Positions 23,952 to 35,788 of a DNA stretch of 64,000 nucleotides are shown here, piece by piece. The translations under genes and the position numbers were made by a program. The DNA is from Vitellaria paradoxa. Taxonomy: Eukaryota > Streptophyta > Magnoliopsida > Ericales > Sapotaceae. Position 1 is the stretch's first letter. The number at the start of each line of letters is the position of its first letter. The notes under the pieces are model-generated. The model searched no databases, was not told the origin of the DNA, and was given only the letters and a program-made list of their open reading frames with translations. The stretch spans positions 21,039,752 to 21,103,751 of the forward strand of contig CM034237.1 of the NCBI GenBank assembly GCA_019916065.1. The letters are read 5' to 3'.

Positions 23952-25149
23952 TTTCCAAAATCTCATTTTAATATATTTTTTTCTCAAAATCAGAAATTTC
24001 ATCCATATATATGACCCGTGCCTTGGCATGTCAACAATATCAACCTGGCCCTCTCAGCCAATCAATAGTCATAATATCAAATAGAATAATGTAACCCCAG
24101 CCTCATACATATCATATGCCCAACCATGTGAATAAATAATAGCTCAATATAATAATGCATTCTCATTAGGCTTGATAATGATTTAGGGTTCATCTCATCT
24201 TTTAAAATCAATAATCAGTGGTTGTGGGCACAAACAATTCCATTTAATATTTAAAAATCAAATTTTATAAAAACGTAACTGGCCATTCGTACCCATCCAT
24301 TAGTACACCTATTAGTATGCGTCTGTTAGTACACATGTTAATACCACCCGTTATTACCCTCGTATGTACATATGTGCCCAGAAACCAAAAACTGGTTTCG
24401 TTTTAATTTTCAATAGGAAACCAAACCAATCCAACCCCAAATCAGCCATCCAAGCTACAAGCTCAACAATTATTCATACGTAAACATATAAATATCTCTA
24501 TTACATGTTTATTCAACATTTATTTTAACAATAACTTAAAGAAATGTAAGATTTCAACACATATATGTATATATATACACAACCGTATATATATAAATAA
24601 ATATCATCACAAATCCACCAATACTGAAGCAAATCATGTATATGGTATATCAAAATCATGCTAACAACACATAGAAACATATATATAAGTCCTACCTACC
24701 TCAAATCCGAATAAGAAAAAAGAAATCTGATTTGGGCTTTCATGCTTTTGAAGTTGATTTCTCTCACTTCAAGCCAAATCATCTAGATCCATCACAACTA
24801 TGGCATTCATGACGTCGAATAGTCTTTGACCCATCTGGTTTCCCTTTTTGGACTCTCCTTTCTCTCTTTTCTATCTCCCTCATCACTTTCTTTCTCTCCC
24901 CTGTGGTGCTTGTAGAAGAACAATGAAGGATTTGTAAAAGAAAAATAAAAAGAAAAGATAAAAGAATAAAGAAAAGAAAAAGATGATTGGGCCTCCAGCC
25001 CAATTGTCCAATCCCAATACAACTTTGTGCCAAACTCGGCCCAAGAAAAATAAAATAAATATAACCATTTGGACCCAATCTTAGGTCCAAATATTTAATT
25101 GTTCCAAACCCTCAAATAAATGGCAAAAAATAAATACTGAGTGTTACAT

Positions 25150-25909
25150 AAATTGTGTTACTTGTAATTTTACTTTAGATTGTAATTGATAATATTGCTT
25201 CTTTTCTTCTTCTTATTCTCCTTCTTTTCTTACTGCATGTTCTCTTTCAATATTTCTTTTTATTACTATATGTTTTCCTAATTTTATTACCACGTATCTT
25301 TTTACTACTACATATGTTAAATTTTGTCATATTATTTATTTGAGCTATGGAAGTAATTTCAAACACAATCTTCCAACTTGGGTGAGAATGATTTTATCAA
25401 TATATTGTGTGCGCTATTAGGAAAACATGAGTGGTTGGTTATTTTGCCCAAATTTATTTGTGCACATGGGTTAAGTTTCTGGATATGTTCTCATCACTTA
25501 TTTATTCTGAGATTCTTTTGATATGCATGCTAAAACATAACATATATAATGGGAAATGATGATTATATTATGAATAGGTGGATTGTATTATAGTAGAAAA
25601 TTCACGTAAACTACTTTAATAGTTGAGTTAATTAGATGGATGGAAAAGGAGAGAGTAAACATTTGTTAATAACTATTTTTGGACATTGAAAAATCAAACT
25701 TTTACCATTTGTTTTCTTATCGTTAAGTTTTTCACCAAATTTAGAATAAAAATTAGACAATATACTAAATCATTAAAAACAATGATTTTAAAATAAATTT
25801 CTTTTTTTTTTTTTGACGAGATATCTATCATGTCATATAAGATATTTTATATTTTGTAAATGGGGTATAAATAAGTATCATATAATGAATTATCTTATAT
25901 AAATATATA
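25150..25909. other. AT-rich spacer, no gene
   Basis: Nothing codable seen. A 12-base-plus T run lies at 25801-25814. From 25843 the sequence is the first copy of a ~283-bp duplicated block whose second copy starts at 26126. Confidence 0.5.
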
Positions 25910-26698
25910 TCTATATAATAAAACAAGATGGTTTTTGAAAGTGTCTCTATCACAAACTAAGATCCAATGGCTAAACATTATTTTTTCTTTTATTCAACGA
26001 TTGAGATCATTTTTATGTCTTTAACGTTTCACTCAATTCTTATTTTAATGGCCCCACTACCATCTATTTCACAAAATAGCTTTGGGCATTTTAAATTTAC
26101 CATATTCAAGGGTATATATTTTAAATATTTTATATTTTGTAAATGGGGTATAATTAAGTATCATATAATGAATTATCTTATATAAATATATATCTATATA
26201 ATAAAACAAGATGGTTTTTGAAAGTGTCTCTATCACAAACTAAGATCCAACGGCTAAAAATTATTTTTTTTTCTTTCATTCAACGATTGAGATTATTTTT
26301 ATATCTTTAACTTTTTACTCAATTCTTATTTTAATGGCCCCACTACCATCTATTTCATAAAATGGCTTTGGGCATTTTAAATTTACCATATTCAAGGGTA
26401 GTGTAAATCAAAACTGTAACTTAAATTCTACCCAATTATTCTGTTCAGAAAGTTGAACATTCCAAATTAGACTATCATAATTTATGCTTTCTTTTACGGT
26501 ATTTATAAAAAATTAATTGGAGAGAGAAATACCAAAACACATGTAGTAACTGTTATGACCTAAAGTTTTGGGGAAAAAATAAAACCTATGGATTATTATA
26601 ATTTTTTTTCGATTTGAACTTTTTATCCAAAGTTTCAATTATATAAAAAATTTAATACTAATTTTATTTCGAATATCGTAGGCATAGGTTATTGCTAG
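25910..26698 (+). mobile_element. Helitron-like element with duplicated 5' end
   Basis: Starts TCTATATAATAAAAC after an A (25909) and ends GGTTATTGCTAG (CTAG 26695-26698) before a T, so Helitron rules are met. A second, near-identical 5' start occurs at 26193 (ending at the same CTAG, 506 bp). The block 25843-26125 is a direct tandem copy of 26126-26404 with period about 283-286 bp. It shares the family of the reversed 418-bp copy at 23534-23951. Non-coding. Confidence 0.65.
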
Positions 26699-27539
26699 TA
26701 TATAGATATATCTCACAGCTAAATGTCGAGTATGAGTTGAAGTTTTAATATTTTCCTTTGTATAAATTTAGTGATCAATCAAATATGTAGTAAAATCCAA
26801 ATATGTGTGTGTGTGTGTTTTCTCATGATTTTAGGATCCAACACATATATAATTCAAAAAGCCAGTTGTAGTTGAAAAATATTTGCTTTTGAAATTGCTT
26901 TGCTCCCAAACAAGGTCTTAGATTATTGTAAAGATTTCAACTAATGAGTTGTATGCCTTCTATGCCCCTCTAGTACCAAGGCTTAGTTTGGAAAAAAGAA
27001 AATTTTAGATTTTTAATAGTTAATTTTTTTAACTTTTCTTAATTTGATATATTTATTTTTATGAATTAAAATATAAAAGGATAATTTTGATTATTTAAAA
27101 AAAATTAAATATTCAAAAATTAATTTTTAATTGGGGTTGCAATTCTTCTTCACAACGCTATAGCCTATCTGCATTCTTACACTAACTTCAAATATCAAAA
27201 ATGCCCTAAGGAAAAGAACCAGCTCCTTAAGCAAAGACAAAGCGGTAATTTTAGTAAACAAAAACCCTCAGCCACCACTCACTATGTAGTCATTTGGTAA
27301 TACTGTCGTTTTTTACTTATAATTTTCTATTGTCATTTTTCTCCTAAAATGAAAACTGAAACTGCATTTTAGAAATGCAATTCTACTTATAATTATTAAT
27401 TTTTAATTTCAAAAAATATTTAATTTTATTATTTTTAAAAAATTAATTAAACTTAATAAAATATAATTCATATTAATTAATTTAATTATTTCTAAAGGTT
27501 TGTTTAATTCAATAAACATAAAATAAAAAAATTATAAGT
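26699..27539. other. AT-rich spacer, no gene
   Basis: Contains a (TG)7 microsatellite at about 26804-26817 and no ORF with homology. At about 27290-27330 a TTTGGTAATACTGTCG block resembles the outer end of a MITE, but a matching right end is only weakly visible near 28720-28748. Confidence 0.45.
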
Positions 27540-27599
27540 TAATTTTCCTATTTACTTAAAATAATTGAATAAAATATATTTCAAAATAATTCAAATAAT

Positions 27600-28515
27600 T
27601 TATTAAAATATTTATTAAAAATAATTCAATAAAATATATTTTTATTAAGTAAATTAACTAAATAAAATAAATATTAAATTAAATTATTTAATTTTAAATT
27701 AAGCAATTTAATTTTATTATTTATTAAAAATATTTTAGTAAAATATATTTAATATAAATTAAATTGAATAAATTACATTAATTATTTGATTAAATTTATT
27801 CAAATTAAATTAATTTAATTTTATTACGATATTTATTTAAAATTCTTTAATAAAATATATTTTTCTTATTTAAATTACATTAAATTGGTTGATTTAATTT
27901 TATTATTTGTTAAAAGTTATTTAACAATATATATTTCATATTAATTTAATTAACTTAATTCAATTATTTATTAAAAATAAATTAATACAATATATTACAT
28001 TTTAGTTTAGATAATTAATTTAATTTAATTATATTATCTATAAAAAATAATTTTAGATTAATAAAATATTTAAAAATAATTCAATAAAATATATTTTATA
28101 TTAAAGAAATTAACTAAATAGAATATTAAATTAAATTATTTAATTCTTAATTCAGTAATTTAATTTTATTATTTATTAAAAATAATTTTTAAAATATATT
28201 TAATATAAATTAAATTGATGAAATTAAATTAATTATTAGATTAAATTTATTTAAATTAAATTTATCTAATTTAATTATGATATTTACTTAAAAGAATGTA
28301 ATAAAATATATTTTTATTAATTAAATTACATTAAATTTGTTGATTTAATTTTATTATTTGTCAAAAGTAATTTAATAATATATTTTTCATATTAATTTAA
28401 TTAAATTATTTTATGAAAATAAATTAATACAATATATTACATATTAATTTAGATAATTAATTTAATTTAATTACATTATCTATTAAAAATATTTTTAGAT
28501 TAATAAAATTTTTGA
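27600..28515. repeat. Tandem dimer of ~455-bp AT-rich unit
   Basis: Two head-to-tail copies of an almost pure A/T unit (27600-28060 and 28060-28515). The anchor ATAATTCAATAAAATATATT recurs at 27621 and 28076 (455 bp apart) and the order of landmarks (AACTAAATA, GATTAAATTTATT, TTGATTTAATTTTATTATTTG, TAATACAATATATTACAT) is the same in both. A partial further unit may precede at 27540-27600. Confidence 0.8.
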
Positions 28516-29220
28516 ATAAAATAATTTATCTTAATGTGATGTAAAAAAAATGAATAAAGTGTTAAAATTGATAAAATATTTGCAATAAGAAAAGCAGAGT
28601 AAAAATATTTTTTTATTTACATTTTATATATATTTTTATCTTTTTTAGAAATAAGAAAACAAATTATAAAAAATATTAAAAAAAACAAAAAACAGAGCTT
28701 CATATTGTTAAAGCACATATAGTTTAAAAGAGCTAACAAACACACTAAAGCCCCTTTGGTAACGTTTTTCTTTTTCGTTTTTCTGTTTATGTTTTCAAAA
28801 TTTTGTAAATTGACAACAAAAATGTGTTTGATAAATCTGTTTATGTTTTTTTGTTTCCAAAAAATTAAAACTTAAACAGAAAAACCTAAACAAAAAAAGA
28901 TATTTTCATTCTGTTTTCTTTTTTGTTGCAGATATTTTTGTTCATTTTGACATTTTATCCACTTTTGTTGCATCATAATATTTTATTCAAATATTTTATT
29001 AAAATAAAATTATTTTTAGTAAATAATAAAATAAAATAAATTATTAATTAATAATTAAATTAATTAAATTAAACTAATTTAATTATTAGTTATTAATTGA
29101 ATAATTAATTTAATTAATAAACAATTAAGTTAACATAAATTTAACTTAAATTTAATAATTAATTTAATTAGTAATTAATTTAATCAATAAATAACTTAAT
29201 AAATAATTTAATTTAATTTA
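28516..29220. other. AT-rich spacer with MITE-like end
   Basis: No ORF. At 28750-28790 a CCCCTTTGGTAACG start followed by T-rich sequence resembles one end of a MITE. The remainder (28970-29220) is TTAATTAA-rich simple sequence that directly abuts the truncated copia element X. Confidence 0.45.
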
Positions 29221-29692
29221 GCAATGGGATGTTGTGTACAAACTTGTTTACCTTGTTGTAGGTCAATAGGACGATCGTCACTAGAAGGTGTAGGCTCAGA
29301 AGCTGTAGTGTTATGTTCTTCAGAGGTCTCAAGAATATCAGTGGCAGGTAACTCAAGTAACCCAGAATCCACAGGACCAAAATTGACTAGAGCTGGTGGA
29401 GCAATGGGATTAGGGTGAGAGCGGCGTTGATGCACCTGTAAAGGAGGAGACATCTACAAATAAGGCAAGCTAGGACTAGGATCAGGAATACGATCAGCTA
29501 AGGGAATTGACCCCCCCTCTTGAGAGGAAGGAGAAATCTTCCCCCTCATGAGAAAAATAAGTAGATTAGAAAAAAGTCACATCAGCATTTACGAAGATTC
29601 GTTTAGATGGAGGATGACAGCAATGGTAGCCTTTTTGAGTGCGGAAATAGCCAAGATAGATGCATCGTCTAGCTCTAGGAGAGAGTTGTCCA
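29221..29692 (-). pseudogene. Copia X integrase-RT linker fragment
   Basis: The minus strand reads on from element X at 34694: IYLGYFRTQKGYHCCHP, then NADVTFF (29560-29680), then a Pro/Ser-rich linker (29208-29453) ending near TQHPIAKLN, the segment before copia RT. RT and RNase H are absent because the element stops at AT-rich DNA at about 29221. The 5-bp flank GTCCA (29688-29692) pairs with ATCCA at 34694-34698 as the TSD of element Y. Confidence 0.75.
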
Positions 29693-29944
29693 TAAAAACA
29701 GTGAACAATAGGAATTCTTTTCTCTGTCACATATCTTCCACAACTGAGTTGTCTGTGATTTATACATTTACAAAATAGACTATTCAGATTTCTTATAGGC
29801 TAGATACATCATCGTATATTAACTATGGATACATGAATCTATGGATACATGAATACATATCTTCCTAGATGAATACATTAATTACAGATACATTAATAAC
29901 ATCAATTAGCAATTATTGTTGAAAGACTTTCCTATTTTCCAACG
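29693..29944 (-). repeat. 3' LTR of copia Y
   Basis: 252 bp. About ten differences from the partner LTR at 34442-34693 by eye, roughly 96% identity. Confidence 0.92.
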
Positions 29945-29951
29945 CTCCTCC

Positions 29952-32006
29952 TCAAGCTGGATTGAAGATATCTTCCATAGTCAGTTTGCCCATAAAGATG
30001 TCAAATTGCTTCTTGTGGAGCCCCTTAGTAAATACATCAGCAATCTGTTCGATAGTTGGGATATATGGCATACAAATTAACCCACTGTCAAGATTTTCTT
30101 TGATAAAGTGTTTATCTACTTCTACATGCTTTGTTCTGTCGTGAAGAACTGGATTGTGGGCAACTGAAATTGCTACCTTGTTATCACAGTATAACCTCAT
30201 AGGCAGTGAATCTGCAACTTTTAACTCTTCTAGTAATCTTTTAATCCGCATAATTTCACAAATACCGTGAGCCACTGCTCTAAATTCGGCCTCTGCACTG
30301 CTTCTAGCAACCACATTTTGTTTTTTACTTCGCCAAGTAACAACATTTCCTCCAACAAACGAACAGTATCCAGATGTTGATCTCCTATCTGTTGTATTTC
30401 CAGCCCAGTCTACATCAGTGTATGCTTCAATTTGTAAATGCCCACGTTTCTTAAATAGTAAGCCTTTTCTAGGAGTCTCCTTCAAGTTTCTCAGAATTTT
30501 GTAGACTGCTTCAAAGTGCTCAGATGCAGGTGAATGCATGAATTGACTAACCAAACTTATTGAGAAAGCTATATCCGGTCGTGTATGAGACAAATAAATC
30601 AACCTTCCAACAAGTCGTTGATATTGTTCTTTGTTCACTACACTTTCGGTCTTAGCAGGTTGTAGTTTTGTGTTGGGTTCCATTGGTGTCTCAACGGTTT
30701 TACAGCCAAGCATACCTGTTTCCGTAAGCAAGTCCAGTACATACTTGCATTGATTGACAAATATACCTTCCTTAGACCTAGCAAACTCCATTTTGAGGAA
30801 ATACTTTAACGCGCCCAAGTTTTTGATCTCAAATTCATCAGCAAGTCTTTCTTTTAATCTTTTCAGTTCAGCACTATCATCTCCTGTCAAGATAATATCA
30901 TCCACATAAACAATCAAAATAGCAATTTTACCTTCGTTTGAGTGTTTATAAAACATGGTATGATCTGCTTGACTTTGACAATATCCATGACGTCTTACTG
31001 CTTTGCCAAAGCGTTCAAACCAAGCTCTCGGAGACTGTTTGAGGCCGTATAATGATTTTCTTAATCTGCAAACTTTATCCATACCAAGTGTTTTTTCGAA
31101 CCCTGGTGGTAGACTCATAAAAACTTCATCTTCTAAGTCTCCATAAAGGAACGCATTTTTTACATCCAATTGGTGTAAAGGCCAATTAGAATTCACAGCA
31201 ACGGACAATAATACTCGAATTGAGTTTATTTTGGCTACAGGGGCAAACGTCTCTTGGTAGTCGATTCCATAGGTTTGTGTAAAACCTTTTGCAACAAGCC
31301 TCGCCTTGTACCTCTCTACACTTCCATCAGTCCTGCATTTTACTGTAAAAACCCATTTACACCCTACAGTTTTCTTGTCCCTTGGCAAGTTAATTATCTC
31401 CCATGTGCCATTCTTTCTCAAAGCGTTCATCTCCTCGAGTACTGCCAATTTCCAATTCGGATCACCTAGTGCTTCCTGGATATTTCTTGGCATAACAAGT
31501 TGAGAAATATTTGAAGTAAATGCTCTATGACTATCAAAGAGTTTTTGGTAGGAAATATATTTGGCAATAGGATATTTAGTGCATGTTCGGGTTCCTTTTC
31601 TTATGGCAATTGGAATGTCAAGATCTGAGACTGAAATTGGAGTAGAAGATACAATAGGAATAGAATCAGATAGAACAGGAATGGGAGAAGAGTTACCTAA
31701 AATTTTCAAAGAGTCATTGTTCAGGGATTCTGATTGATCTTGTACTGAAATAATAGGAAGATCTTTATTTCTTTCAGGGATCCTCTTTCTAGTATAAACC
31801 AGAAGCTCGGAATTAGGATTAAATTTATCCCTTTGTAGTATTTCTTTCTCTGCTGGTGAAAAACCATTTGTGCCAATATCAAGTTCAACAATTATATTGG
31901 GTAAAGGTGCAGATTTTTCCCAAAAATTATCTTCATCATTGATTTTCTCCCCCTGAAGAAAATTTTTGGTAAAAAATGGAGTATTTTCCAAAAAAGTGAC
32001 ATCCAT
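29952..32006 (-). pseudogene. Copia Y reverse transcriptase-RNase H ORF
   Basis: An uninterrupted 684-codon reading frame. After a ~180-residue linker come RT fingers ([19 protein letters not shown]), [22 protein letters not shown] and the intact catalytic box [12 protein letters not shown], then NLGALKYFL. RNase H follows with [32 protein letters not shown] and IADVFTKGL, so its acidic residues are present. It is cut off from the upstream integrase by a one-base frameshift in an A run and by a stop at 32228, so the full polyprotein cannot be made. The ATG at 32006 is internal to the ancestral polyprotein, not a natural start. A product would act in cytoplasmic particles. Confidence 0.9.
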
Positions 32007-32227
32007 ACTGATATGGAATTTTTTGTTTGAGGGTTAAAACATTTATACCCTTTTTGATTAGGAGCATATCCTAAAAAAACACATCTTTCAGCTCTCGGAT
32101 CTAATTTAGATCGAGATTTACATGGTATGTGAACAAAAGCAGTGTAACCAAAAATTTTTAAAGACAGTTCTGAACTAATTCTGGATTTTGGAAATTCCCT
32201 TTTTAGGCAATCTAATGGAGTGATATA

Positions 32228-33658
32228 CTATAAAACACGTATAGGTATCCGGTTGATCAAATAAGATGTAGTCAAAATAGCATCTCCCCATAAATATTTT
32301 GGAATATTCATATAAAACATTATAGCACGAGCTACTTCAAGCAAATGTTTTTTTTTTTTTTTTCGTTCGGCTATTCCATTTTGCTGAGGAGTATCACAAC
32401 ATGAAGATTGATGGGAAATACCTTTTTCTTGTAAAAAGGTTTTCAAAACTTTATTAAAATACTCCGTACCATTGTCAGATCGAAGTATACTGATTTTTGT
32501 TTGAAATTGATTTTCAATCATATTGTAAAAATCTTTGAATAATTTTTCAACTTCAGATTTCTCACGCATTAGATAAATCCAGCAAAGACGAGTATGGTCG
32601 TCTATAAATGTGACAAACCATTTTTTTCCTGTCATAGTAGTAACCTTTGAAGGTCCCCACACATCACTATGAAATAAATAGAATGGTCTGGATGCACGAT
32701 AAAGTTTAGGAAAATAAGTTGTACGATGACTTTTGGACAAAAAACAACTTTCACATTGAAAAGATGTAGTGTCTATATTCTTAAACAATGATGGAAACAG
32801 ATGTTTTAGATAGAAAAAACTAAGATGGCCTAATCTGCAATGCCAAACCATTATTTGTTCATGAATAGAGATAGAATTGATACTACTAAAGCCTTGAGCT
32901 TTTTTATTAAAAGATAGATTATCCTTAAAATAGTAGAGACCATTTATCATCCTAGCACTGCCAATCGTCCTCCCCGAGCACTGGTCCTGAAAAATACAAT
33001 GAGATTCAAAGAAGGTAACACAACAATTAGATTCTTTGGATAGTTTGCTAACGGACAAGAGATTGCAGGCAAGTTTAGGAATATGAAGAACAGATTTAAG
33101 ATCTATTCTTTCTGAGATTTTTATTAAGCCTTTACCTGCAATAGATGAAAAACTATCATCTGCAATTCTAACCTTATCATTGCCAGAACATGGTGAATAA
33201 GTTTTGAATAAATGCGAAGAACTAGTCATATGGTCAAAAGCTCTTGAATCAATGATCCAAGGAGCGGATGAATTTTGACAACAAGAAAGAGCATTATGTT
33301 CATTACCTGTCTGAGCCACAAAAACATTAGGAATACCAGATGGTGAATTGGACTTTAACAGTATAAGAAGATGTTCTATCTGCTCTTTAGTAACGGGGCT
33401 GACCTCTGCTTCAGTGGTAATAGGAAAAGCTCGGCCAGATCTGTCACTAGACTTACTGCTCTTCCAATTTGCTGGTTTGCCGTGAAGTTTCCAGCAAGTT
33501 TCCCGGGTGTGGCGTGGTTTGTTACAATGATCACACCAAACCCATGGTTTGTTATCATTCCTACATTGATAAGTGATGGCTTTGCTGGAATTTGCATTGG
33601 CAACCACTAAGGCAGAGCTTTCAACAGCAATGTTGGGTCCTTTCTTGCCTAGCATCAC
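32228..33658 (-). pseudogene. Copia Y gag C-terminus, protease, integrase ORF
   Basis: A 476-codon frame: an intact CX2CX4HX4C knuckle (CDHCNKPRHTRETC), the protease site, GAG-pre-integrase with the HHCC zinc domain (WHCRLGH ... CESC), and integrase with FHSDVWGP, RSDNGTEYF and the QQNGIAER segment carrying the third acidic residue. Two oddities are visible. The aspartic protease motif reads D-S-R-A instead of D-S-G-A (Asp codon 33248-33250), probably inactivating it. A 16-base homopolymer at 32348-32363 encodes a lysine run right after the catalytic Glu segment, two residues longer than usual. It ends at a stop at 32228-32230. Confidence 0.88.
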
Positions 33659-34341
33659 ATTTCTTCGACTCTCCTCTCTTCATACCTCCAAAAAGACAGT
33701 ACTGATTGAGGGGTCTTCCAATAATTCTCCCCCTTACTTCATCAAATTTAACGTTGAGGCCAGTAAGAAACTTAAAAATCCTATTGTCCTCGACAATTTT
33801 TTTTGTGATGATGGTTATCTTCCATGGATTTCCATTCATAGGTATTGAATAGATCGAGATCTTGCCACACCCGTTTCAAAGAGTTAAAATATTTGGTGAC
33901 AATATCTTCTCCTTAACGCATGTCACCAAGTTTGAGAGTCAACTCAAATATTTGAGATTGATTACGCAAATCCGAATACATCTAGTTCACATTCTCCCAA
34001 AGCTCTTGTGCCGTTGGATAGCACATATAGTTAGAGCTAATATCCTCTTCCATGGAATTCACAAGCCATGTCATGACCATGGAATTTTCAGCATCCCAAG
34101 TCACATAGGCTAAATCATCTTCTGTAGGGGCTGTTTTTTCACTAGTCAAACAGCCCATCTTCCCATGCCCTCGAATGTACATTCGAACCGATTGAGACCA
34201 ACGTAAAAAATTATCACCATTCAAGCAAATAGTGGTAATTTGAACAAAGTGAGACTCAGAGTTGTTTCCATTACCTTTTGATTGGTTTGCAACAAAGGAG
34301 GATGTTGGGGCAGCAATGGACTCAATTGAAATAGTAGACAT
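33621..34341 (-). pseudogene. Copia Y gag N-terminal part
   Basis: Starts at ATG 34341 (119 codons to 33982, with GDNFLRWSQSVRMYI and the TWDAENSMVMTWL core) and continues after a frame break into 33621-33839 (EDNRIFKFLTGLNVKFDEVRGRI), which overlaps the next ORF in another frame. This is the UBN2/Retrotran_gag-type capsid region. At least two frame breaks. Confidence 0.82.
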
Positions 34342-34441
34342 GGTGTTTCAGAGACTGCTACAGTCGAGACAATAAGAGGAAAAAAAAAAGAAGGGAAGAA
34401 TGGAAAAAAAATTCAGCAAGCAATTGTTTGCTCTGATACCA

Positions 34442-34693
34442 TAAAAACAGTGAACAGTAGGAATTCTTTTCTCTGTCACATATCTTCCACAACTGGGTTG
34501 TCCGTGATTTATACATTTACAAAATAGATTGTTCAGATTTCCTATAGGCTAGATACATCATCCTATATTAACTATGGATACATGAATCTACGGATACATG
34601 AATATACATCTTCCTAGATGAATACATTAATTACAGATACATTAATAACATCAATTAGCAATTATTGTTGAAAGACTTTCCTATTTTCCAACA
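34442..34693 (-). repeat. 5' LTR of copia Y
   Basis: 252 bp, starting TGTTGGAAAATAGG on the minus strand. The primer-binding site abuts its left edge. Confidence 0.92.
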
Positions 34694-35779
34694 ATCCAAA
34701 CCAGGATCAAGGTTATGAACAAACGCGACGTAGCCAAAGGTGCGAGGAGTAAGAAGAAATGGGGAAGTTGAGGGATAAAGAAGAGAAAATGATGATTTAT
34801 TACCAAGAGTAACAAAGGGAACCTGATTAATGAGGTAACAAGCAATCAAAACAGTATCACCCCAATACTGTTTAAGAACATTCATATTGAATCTCAAGGT
34901 ACGAGTGACATCTAACAAATGAAAATGCTTGTGTTCAGCAACACCATTTTGTTGTGAGGTGTGAACACAAGTAGTCGGATGAATAATCCCTCTTTCAACA
35001 CAAAAACAATCCATAGCAGATTTAGTGTATTCTAAGGCATTGTTAGAGCTTAGAATTTTGATATGTTTGCCAAATTGGGTAAGAATTTCATTATAAAACT
35101 GTAAGACAATAGCAGGCAACTCAGAATGATTTTTTATTAGAAAAAACCAAGTCATACAAGAGTAATCGTCCACAAAGATAACAAAGTACCAATATCCATT
35201 ATAAGTTGAAACTCGTGAAGAACCCTAAATGTTCGTATGGACTACATCAAAAGGTTCAGACTGACGGGTATTGTTATGACTTGGAAAAGAACTACGATGA
35301 TGCTTCCTAAGCTGACAAGCTTCACATTCTGGACTCGAATCAGACTTTAAATTGGAACTGCCAAATTGAGTCGAGCCAAAGATGGGTGACCCAAGCGGCA
35401 GTGCCATTGAAAAAAAGAAACAAAAGTACTAAAGACAGAATGAGAATAGAAAAACTGATAGGATCAAGGTAATAGAGTCCATTCCGCTCACATCCCGAAC
35501 CAATCGTCCTTTGCATCTCGAGATCCTAAAATACACAAGAAGGAGAAAAAGCTATAGAGTAGTTTAATGATTTAATGATCTGACTAACAGATAATAAGTT
35601 AAAGAGAAACTTAGGTATATAGAGACTCGAGGGTAGAGATAAGGAAGAGGAAGGCCGAAGTAGGCCTTTACCGGCAACAGATCGACAGGACCATCAGCTA
35701 AGGTGATACAATGTGTAGTCGTAGTCAGATTAGAAAATAAGGATGAGTTACTTGAGACATGGGTACTAGCTCCAGAATC
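34694..35779 (-). pseudogene. Copia X protease-integrase remnant
   Basis: The protease site is intact as VIDSGASTHVSS (Asp codon about 35777-35779), although a stop precedes it. Integrase pieces follow at 35225-35407 (CEACQLRKHHRSSF, the CC half of the zinc domain) and 34694-35173 (MDDYSCMTWFFLIKNHSE, LSSNNALEY in which the second catalytic Asp is Asn, QQNGVAEHKHFHLLD). The frame continues to the Y insertion (HNLDPGLD) and resumes at 29692. Several stops. Confidence 0.78.
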
Positions 35780-35788
35780 AATGACCCA

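Larger units (their letters stand above)
22270..25149 (-). repeat. Gypsy-type LTR region (minus strand)
   Basis: The right edge reads, on the minus strand, TGTAACACTCAGTATTT, a common start of plant gypsy LTRs. The left edge is approximate. It contains a 2 x 32-bp tandem duplication (22491-22554), a 2 x ~140-bp tandem repeat (23190-23465) and a Helitron insertion at 23534-23951. Overlapping small minus-strand ORFs at 24779-25090 are a Phe/Ser/Lys-rich chance reading. A TSD could not be fixed, so solo LTR versus truncated element is open. Confidence 0.5.
29693..34693 (-). mobile_element. Copia element Y, nearly complete
   Basis: A 5001-bp minus-strand Ty1/copia element with 252-bp LTRs, polypurine tract GAGGAGGAGC next to the 3' LTR and Met-tRNA primer site TGGTATCAGAGC (34430-34441). 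TSD GTCCA/ATCCA. It is inserted in the coding part of element X, whose reading continues on either side. It is the best preserved element of the window: two long ORFs cover most of gag-pol. Breaks are one stop at 32228-32230, one single-base frameshift in an A run near 32050, and two or three in gag. Confidence 0.92.

Noticed and set aside
24779..25090. Overlapping minus-strand ORFs of 61-103 codons rich in Phe and Ser
   Set aside because: Three frames overlap over an AG/CT-biased stretch inside an LTR, with no domain and no splice or start context. Composition explains them.
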